In this document: in pieces, positions 58,026 through 64,000 of the stretch | Position numbering within the stretch: position 1 is the stretch's first letter | Layout: every line of letters starts with the position of its first letter | Origin: Mesostigma viride | Lineage: Eukaryota; Streptophyta; Mesostigmatophyceae; Mesostigmatales; Mesostigmataceae | DNA length: 64,000 nucleotides | Assembly: GCA_009746045.1 (NCBI GenBank) | Contig: RPFO01000130.1 | Coordinates: 250,001 to 314,000, forward strand | Direction: 5' to 3' | The notes under the pieces: generated by a model | The model's database searches: none | The model's input: only the letters and a program-made list of their open reading frames with translations | Told to the model about the DNA's origin: nothing | Translations under genes and position numbers: made by a program

Positions 58026-59005
58026 CCCTGACTAGTTCAATTAGCAATCTATATGAGATGCAATTGATGAGTATCACACTTCATACGATGAGACAACCAA
58101 GTGAGTGTCAAATGCTATGCACATTGCTCTGTTATACACGTCAATTATGTGCGTCAACATTGAGGCAGTAGTCAAGCTTTTTTAGAGGCACACCCAGGCA
58201 ATAACGCCTTAGAATATGTCAATATAGAAATGAAAATCCACTTATCCGGTCGAAAATCCACATTTCAAGTTTTTGGCGTATAATACGTATCATATAACGA
58301 GGAATGGCGTACTCCCGTACTACGCATACTAACGCACACTGATCGTAATGAGGCCAATCAGGCTTTTAGAGGTTGAGTACTATGGAATATATGGCCTATA
58401 TTGTGGCCCGGTTTGAGAGTGCTGCGTGAAACATGACAGATTTTGTGCTGGCCTTCAGAAGGTCTAGGGTTTCCTACTCGGGAGAGATCTGAAGTTGAGG
58501 ATGGTTTTGCGGCATGCAATATCTGAAGTACACTCAACCCTGAACAAAATATAGCTAACGGCTAAGTGTGTGTAGAGGCCGTTGCCGGAATCTGGCCGTT
58601 GGCCCTTACTCGAAATAAAAGTATACTCACCCCGGTCCCTTGTGCTTTCGCACCCGTCCTTCCTGTGTTGTCTGTTCGGGGGTAAGGCTAGCCTAAATGG
58701 GGGCATTAATTAAGTGTTTCCATGGGCGTAAGGATGGACGGATGTTGGCCACTTCCCAATGTGCTCAGCTCATTGTTTTCAAGAAGAGTCTGCCCGCTAC
58801 CCTGCATGGCGTTGCACAGTTACTAGAAAGACAGTTTCAGGTGCGACACACGTGTGCACCAACACGAGATACTGCAATCAGCAGCAAACCAATCAGACTG
58901 CTTCGGTGCCGGCTCCTGAGCTCTAGCAGGCAAGCGCAAGTCACACAACCGAATCACAGCGGGTTCAGTCAAGAGCACAGCCAAAACAAGCACAGGGAGG
59001 CTTAC

Positions 59006-59077
59006 AGATATAGCAAGGAGGACAAAGACCCCAGCTCGTGCGGGATGGTGCCGCTTAACTGGTTGATGTGAAGGCCC
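59006..59077 (-). CDS. LRR exon, type E1 (one LRR, 72 bp)
   Basis: Acceptor CTACACAG, donor GTAAGC, phase 2/2, 72 bp. LRR core INQLSGTIPHELGSLSSLLY; no stop. Confidence 0.87.
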
Positions 59078-59474
59078 CTGTGTAGGACAGAAATACCACG
59101 GCGGGCATCACAGACGAATGTGCAAACCAGGGAATGAGCAACAGAAAAAGCATGCCTCTAAAAATGCCAGCCAGTACGGGTGTTATGACCCTGGTTTGGT
59201 AGTGTGTCGTGTTTGCGGGCAACTGTCTCCTGCAACACTATACACGACCTCCCAACTCCACTTTAGAAACCAATGTCCAAATGGTGACTACACTATAGCT
59301 TGAGTGCCCAGGCTTTGCACCAATGCACCAGCACCCGGGAAACACATACCCAATTTGACTCAACCGAAGGGGTGATGTGCTGGCCATGGATCTGGACGTC
59401 GATCGTTGAAACGAAGCCATTGGCCCATCATGCGAGCCACATGGTGGAAATATATATTCACTAGCATGTAACAA

Positions 59475-61435
59475 GAAAACTATTCAGCTCGTAGTGCATG
59501 CCCCCAAGCAACAGAGAAAGAAAGGGGTGGGGGACGGGTGAAAGAAACTACCTAGACGACAAACTGCGTTTGGCTATATTCCCTTTTCGGCCAAGCACGA
59601 CAGCCGTTGACAACCGTCATTCACTTTCCGTGTAACGTCAGACTTGCGTCAAAAACTCCCTACGAAATAGATTAGCTTTGCACTACGCCTACTCCTAGTT
59701 TCAAATCCCACTAGGGCTTGCCACGCAAAGTGCTTTCGTCACAAAATATGGCCACTGACAAGTGGCAACTGTCACGTCACCCATCCTGTGACGCCGGATT
59801 TTCAGCAATGTCGTACATTCTGTATATTAGAGCCTAAGGACTAGTGGCGCGCAGCCTGACCAAGGGCAGCCGGTCCACGATTTCCCATGTTTAATTTATG
59901 ACTTAATTGTCTAACGCCTGCCATTCGCGCGGCCGGCGGGACTTAAAGCCAGCGGCTGTCCCAGCCGCCTGCAGGGGTCTTTCTCGTACCACTACACTAA
60001 ACTATTTTCTCAGAAATCCAATTACGACCGTTCACTCCCAAGAATCACCAGACTTAATTATCGAAACAATGAGTGGACTGGGCCATCATGAATGAATGGC
60101 AAGGTGGAACCGAATAAGAGAACAGTTCAGCACCTAGTGCATGCCCCATCGCCCCTCCCCTGGCGACTTGAAGCTTGACTTAAAGCACCGACACTTCTCG
60201 CTTCATTCCCGACCTCGAGCGCGACCTGTCGCAACGCCAAAATGCAGCGTCTGTGGCTGCGCCTCCAATATAGTAAGCCTCGCAAGCGCCACCTTTTCAT
60301 GCATGGCAGGGCGGCGCCGTTGAATTGCCCCCTCTCGCAGGGCGATTACCGGCGCGGCCACGGCTTGATGCAGATCCGGCGGGACTGGGCACATTGAGAA
60401 GTTCGGCGCCTACCACACCGCTTTATGAGACCCCCCAACTACGCCCGGTGATAATTGTTGGGAAGTAATTTTTTTTAATGGACGCCTCAGCGGCCTTGTA
60501 CCAGCGCAACCCGGAGTACAAGCATCCTCAGGTACGAGCCGGTTGAAAGCAGGCCGGCGCATGACGGAACCACCCGAACCCGGGGTGCAAGCATCCCCAG
60601 GTACAATGTTCCGCCACAGCCAGCCGGCTCTGCTGAGTCGCTTTGACAACGGTGGCATTTGCCGGCTCGTTACAGCTCAGCAAGGATGACTCAGACTACT
60701 CCGCCGGTATTTCTTAATTACGCATAATAACAAAAGCTTTGCCAGAACAAACGTGACCACCCAGACCATAACAAAGGTCCAGGAAATCTGGCAGCCAGTC
60801 GACCACTCCAGAAAGGCGTGGGTAAATTAACAGCTGCTGCAATAAAATTATTCAGCGCTACCCCCACACCATAAAGAGGTGTGAGGCTGGGAAATTTCTT
60901 GTTCCGCCATGTTTTGCTGCCGGCACTGGGTGTCGGCGCAGCCGAAATTGTGAAAGAAACTACCTAGACGACAAACTGCGTTTGGCTATATTCCCCTTCG
61001 GCCAAGCACGACAGCCGTTGACAACCGTCATTCACTTTCCGTGTAACGTCAGACTTGCGTCAAAAACTCCCAAAAGAATACATTAGCTTTGAACTATTCC
61101 TACTCCTAGTTTCAAAGCCCACTAGGGCTTGCCACGCAAAGTGCTTTCGTCACATAATATGGCCACTGACAAGTGGCGGCCGTCACATCACCCGTCCTGT
61201 GACGCCAGATTTGCAGCAATGTCGTACATCCTGTATTAGATCCTAAGGACTAGCGGCGCGCGGCCTGACCAAGGGCAGCTGGCCCACAATTTCCCATGTT
61301 TAATTTATGACTTAATTGTCTAACTCCGGCCATTCGCGCAGCCGGCGGGACTTAACGCCAGCGGCTGTCCCAGCTGCCTACGGGGGTCTCTCTCGTGCCA
61401 CTACACTAAACTATTTTCTAAGAAATCCGATTCAA
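59475..61435 (-). mobile_element. Non-autonomous direct-repeat retroelement W
   Basis: Long direct repeats (about 480 bp) at 59546-60024 and 60950-61435 flank about 925 bp without recognisable protein. A short shared piece (TAGTGCATGCCCC with neighbours) at 59490-59503 and 60140-60153, on both sides of the left repeat, would fit a minus-strand A1...B1-A2-B2 layout, but B is short and diverged. GCATGTAACAAG adjoins both outer edges. An LTR-type element cannot be excluded, although TG...CA ends and a primer site are not seen. Confidence 0.5.
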
Positions 61436-61648
61436 AAGCATGTAACAAGCGTGTCTCGGCCATAGTCTATATTCATACAGGCACACCTGCTTGCAAGCTG
61501 GGATGTCGACCAAGCGAGCTTTTGCCATACAGATGGATGGCCATGAAGCCTTGGATCAACAAGAGAGGGAAAACGGTAGGCTCCACCATGGAAGCGGTGC
61601 AGAGACTACACGCAGTACGCGTGGTCCCGTTCTCAAATATACAAATAA

Positions 61649-62200
61649 GGGGACGGGACACCCGCAAATTTTTTGGCGCCGAAAAATTCGCGGTACTGTC
61701 CGTACCGTGAAAAAGTGGGTGGACAGAGCGCGCACCCCGTGCGGAAGTGGCCATGGCGACTGCGTTTAGGCCAAACAGCCACTATAGGGCAAGCGAAATG
61801 CAGAAATTTTACTCGAATGTTAAAGATTATGAGTTTATGATGTTAGCTTGTGGCGGAAATCAGCTGGTTACAATATCGCTCTTGAATTTTTATGCCATCC
61901 GCAGGGGGGGGAACTGAACTTTTTGGTCGCGGGAATTGAAATAGAATTCATGACAGCGGCAGTATATTCACGGTTCCTGGGGGGGTTGTGACCGTGAAGG
62001 AGGCGTTAAGGGGACGGGACACCCCCGAATTTTTACGCGCCAAAAAATTCGCGCCGGAACCGAAGGTCACAAATTTCACGTGCACGGTGCGCGCACCCCT
62101 TGTGGAAGTGGCCATGGCGACTGCGTTCAGGCGAAACTACCACACTAGGGCAGGGGAAATGCAAAAATTTTACTCGAATATAAAAGGCGATGAGTTTATG
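61649..62200. repeat. Direct repeat pair, about 190 bp, 359 bp apart
   Basis: GGGGACGGGACACCC...AAATTTTT and the following sequence to TTTTACTCGAATRT at 61651-61835 recur at 62010-62195. Nothing coding is recognised. Nature unknown; possibly the ends of another element. Confidence 0.55.
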
Positions 62201-62227
62201 CTCTACCCCCTTTTGCCAGGGTGGGTG

Positions 62228-62440
62228 GGTGGGAGGCAAAAGAAACAACCTGCTTCCCAAGAATGGAAGCCCACCTTTTATAGCAACCACCTGTCCAGCC
62301 AACCCCTACCTGGGTGGCTGGGGTACAGGTGCCAGCACAAAATATTTTTTCTAAAAATATTTTTTCTTTTTGTGCTATACGGCGTTGCATTCTCCGCTCA
62401 GCAGGTTAGTCATAGATAAAATGAGCATAGCTCACCAAAT
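62228..62440 (-). repeat. Dispersed repeat R2, copy 4
   Basis: Inverse copy of 4764-4962, with a duplicated AAAATATTTTTTCT stretch. Lies just outside DIRS family A copy 2, as copy 2 of R2 lies beside DIRS copy 1. Confidence 0.65.
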
Positions 62441-62849
62441 CCATTTCAGGCCTTGCCTTGCTTTGCATGCATCACCACAAAACATCAAATTTATTACAAT
62501 ATTTGTGCTAGCTCTTTACGGTGGAATAACACAGACATGTCTACCAGATGGCAACACGGCCATCTGTATGCTAGGGTGAGCACACTATGTGAATGTGCAG
62601 GGCCAGCCCACAGCAGCTGTGCCCCTGCTCTACCCACATCTCCTTACATGGCTAACAGCCGAAAATACGTAGGACATGCAAAAAAGAAAACTTAAACTAC
62701 CTAGCTATGGGGGTACTTTGTCCCAACCCAGGTTCACCCTCGGGTTAGTTAAACCATTTCCCCCCTGACCTCCCACACAAGGGTGAGGTCAGTTGATAGC
62801 TAAAAGACGAGAGATGAAACTGGAAGACGTCAAAACTCGACGCCACCAA

Positions 62850-63605
62850 AGTGGCGCCGAAAAGCCGCTGGGTCAAAACCCAGGGCCTGAGCCCAGAGGG
62901 CAGGCGGGATGTCGCGCCCCAGGAGGCTGCGGTGGAGGCCAATGTAGCGCGTGACCGAGAGGGCCGAAGCCCACCGGCCGCGCAGCTGGATGGCCTCCGG
63001 CGACTCGCCAGCGATGGCGTCGTGCGTCGCCCCCCATGCCGGAGGCTGTGAAAAGAAAACATCCCGGGATGCCCATGCGGGCCTGCACAGCCTCCCACTG
63101 CTGCCTAGCCTGGCTGTACGTTAAACCCGAAAAGAAGTGCATCCGGGGGCTGGCCAGCCGTCAGACGTCGCAGGAGCCACAAAGAAAGTGGATCCCGGAC
63201 GAGGACGTGCTGGGCCGCCCCCTGCGCAGTTTTGGGGTTGCGCAGCACAAGGGCACCGACCATGGGCCCTGGCTCGAGAAGGGGGTGGCCGGGATGAGCC
63301 ACATCCCGAACCCGCAGCCCTAGCGCCTCGCTAATGCGTAAATACTGCTGGAAAGCAATAATAATCAACGCACTCAAATGCACCTGTCGACGTGAAACTA
63401 GCAACAGGGCAGTGAAATAGCAAAGGCGCCAGGGCATAGGCGGAGGGCTGACAGCCGGAACAAGCCGCTGCCAACCTGCTAGCAGGCGGTCCGCCAGTAC
63501 CCAATTCCGAACAATGTCGGGGTAGTACAGGTGCAGACAGGCCTTGGCATGCTGGCATAAGGTACGCCCCCGCCCCCTCTGGCATGGTAGACAGCAGAAA
63601 TCCAC
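62850..63605 (-). pseudogene. Tyrosine recombinase of DIRS family A, copy 2
   Basis: Frame 63605-63105 covers the N-terminal domain (HLYYPDIVRNWVLADRLLAG) and the first catalytic block YLRISEALGLRVRDV. The rest (HxxR and Tyr blocks) is shifted into other frames at 63142-62873 and 63098-62745. Position 63478-63480 region keeps TGG where copy 1 has TGA. Confidence 0.8.
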
Positions 63606-64000
63606 TCACAGAAAATGGCTTCCGCGTCAGCTGGGTCGACAGGGCCAGGTGGCGCCCACGCCACGTAGACAGCCGCCGCGCGCCGGTACGCTGGCAAGGT
63701 AGACACAGGGTTGACTGTGCCCTCCAAAAGTGCCAAGTCCCGAGGGCGTCGCGCCCCCTCAGGCCCAGGGTTGGGATGCACGTCACCACACCGGGTCAAG
63801 TCAGGAATCCAAGCGCCACGCCGACTGGCATTGTCAGCTGGGTCGTGGTCAGTAGCCACCCAGACCCAATGGCTCTGCATGTTGCCAGCCAGTGACAGAG
63901 CGCATTAGCGCCGAACCAGCTGGTTGAGGCGGTAGGAAGACGACCGCCCTCTGACAAACGCCCCCACCACAGCACTGGAGTCTACGAGCCGGACGACTCG
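63479..64000 (-). pseudogene. RNase H end with 2A-like motif, DIRS family A copy 2
   Basis: Frame 63880-63479 starts in the RNase H end (VATDHDPADNASRRGAWIPD), has GDVHPNPGP at 63787-63761 and continues 90-odd residues toward the recombinase before a frameshift. RNase H codons also continue upstream to the window edge (RGRSSSYRLNQLVRR region). It shows that in the undamaged element the motif lies between RNase H and recombinase. Confidence 0.82.

Larger units (their letters stand above)
53110..61650 (-). repeat. LRR-gene repeat unit 7 (much interrupted)
   Basis: LRR-unit blocks at 53110-53280, 55251-55508, 57598-57705, 58340-59475 and 61436-61650 are in the order of unit 2. The gaps hold an ORF1-only LINE, split-repeat element Y, a MITE-like repeat plus unassigned sequence (57705-58340) and split-repeat element W. 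E1 is at 59006-59077; E2 is missing. Confidence 0.7.
62600..64000 (-). mobile_element. DIRS family A copy 2 (runs off the window)
   Basis: Close copy of 15543-16940 from its left end onward. Contains the recombinase and the end of RNase H with the 2A-like motif; RT and gag lie beyond base 64000. It retains some codons lost in copy 1 but has its own frameshifts (near 63479-63605 and 63105-63150). Confidence 0.85.

Overview
This window looks like nuclear DNA of a eukaryote that is very rich in transposable elements. It has spliceosomal GT-AG exon borders and no bacterial-style operons. Elements recognised are DIRS-type tyrosine-recombinase retrotransposons, piggyBac, hAT and MULE DNA transposons, TA-flanked MITEs, and non-LTR retrotransposons. 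The host coding sequence I can defend is a leucine-rich-repeat (LRR) family of the plant type (NxLSGxIPxxLG). That combination fits a green-lineage alga best, but no species can be assigned. I recognise no tRNA, rRNA or CRISPR.

Layout: a minus-strand LRR gene family forms the backbone. Seven similarly ordered multi-kilobase units (about 290-6790, 7430-9640, 20570-21660, 31835-33930, 40620-41560, 47860-53110, 53110-61650) together carry ten 72-bp exons. Each exon encodes exactly one 24-residue LRR and is bounded by AG and GTAAG-type splice signals in phase 2/2. The introns have absorbed insertions whose empty sites can be read in sister units: a piggyBac element (50104-52989), piggyBac-type MITEs, an ORF1-only LINE (53281-55250), and elements with A1...B1-A2-B2 split direct repeats (4.07-6.57 kb, 55.5-57.6 kb, 59.5-61.4 kb, plus a solo remnant at 0.84-2.93 kb).

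Between LRR units lie a broken hAT transposase (11.4-14.2 kb); DIRS family A (15.5-19.96 kb, and 62.6 kb to the window end); DIRS family B (9.6-10.8, 29.1-30.4, 38.3-39.65 and 42.4-46.25 kb); a second dispersed repeat, R3 (22.5-27.0, 36.6-38.3 kb), interrupted by a LINE and a piggyBac-type MITE; a TA-flanked pogo/mariner-like element enclosing a LINE fragment (30.4-31.8 kb); a MULE transposase C-terminus containing a ten-copy 75-bp minisatellite (35.5-36.6 kb); and three long microsatellites.

Most TE genes are pseudogenes. The piggyBac transposase keeps all three catalytic aspartates but has one in-frame stop. The most interesting signals are the one-LRR-per-exon array; a 26-bp subterminal palindrome that keeps its length and approximate position but not its sequence in three piggyBac-type elements; a 2A-like motif between RNase H and recombinase in the DIRS elements; and a LINE encoding only ORF1, with a perfect 5'-terminal hairpin and an intact target-site duplication.
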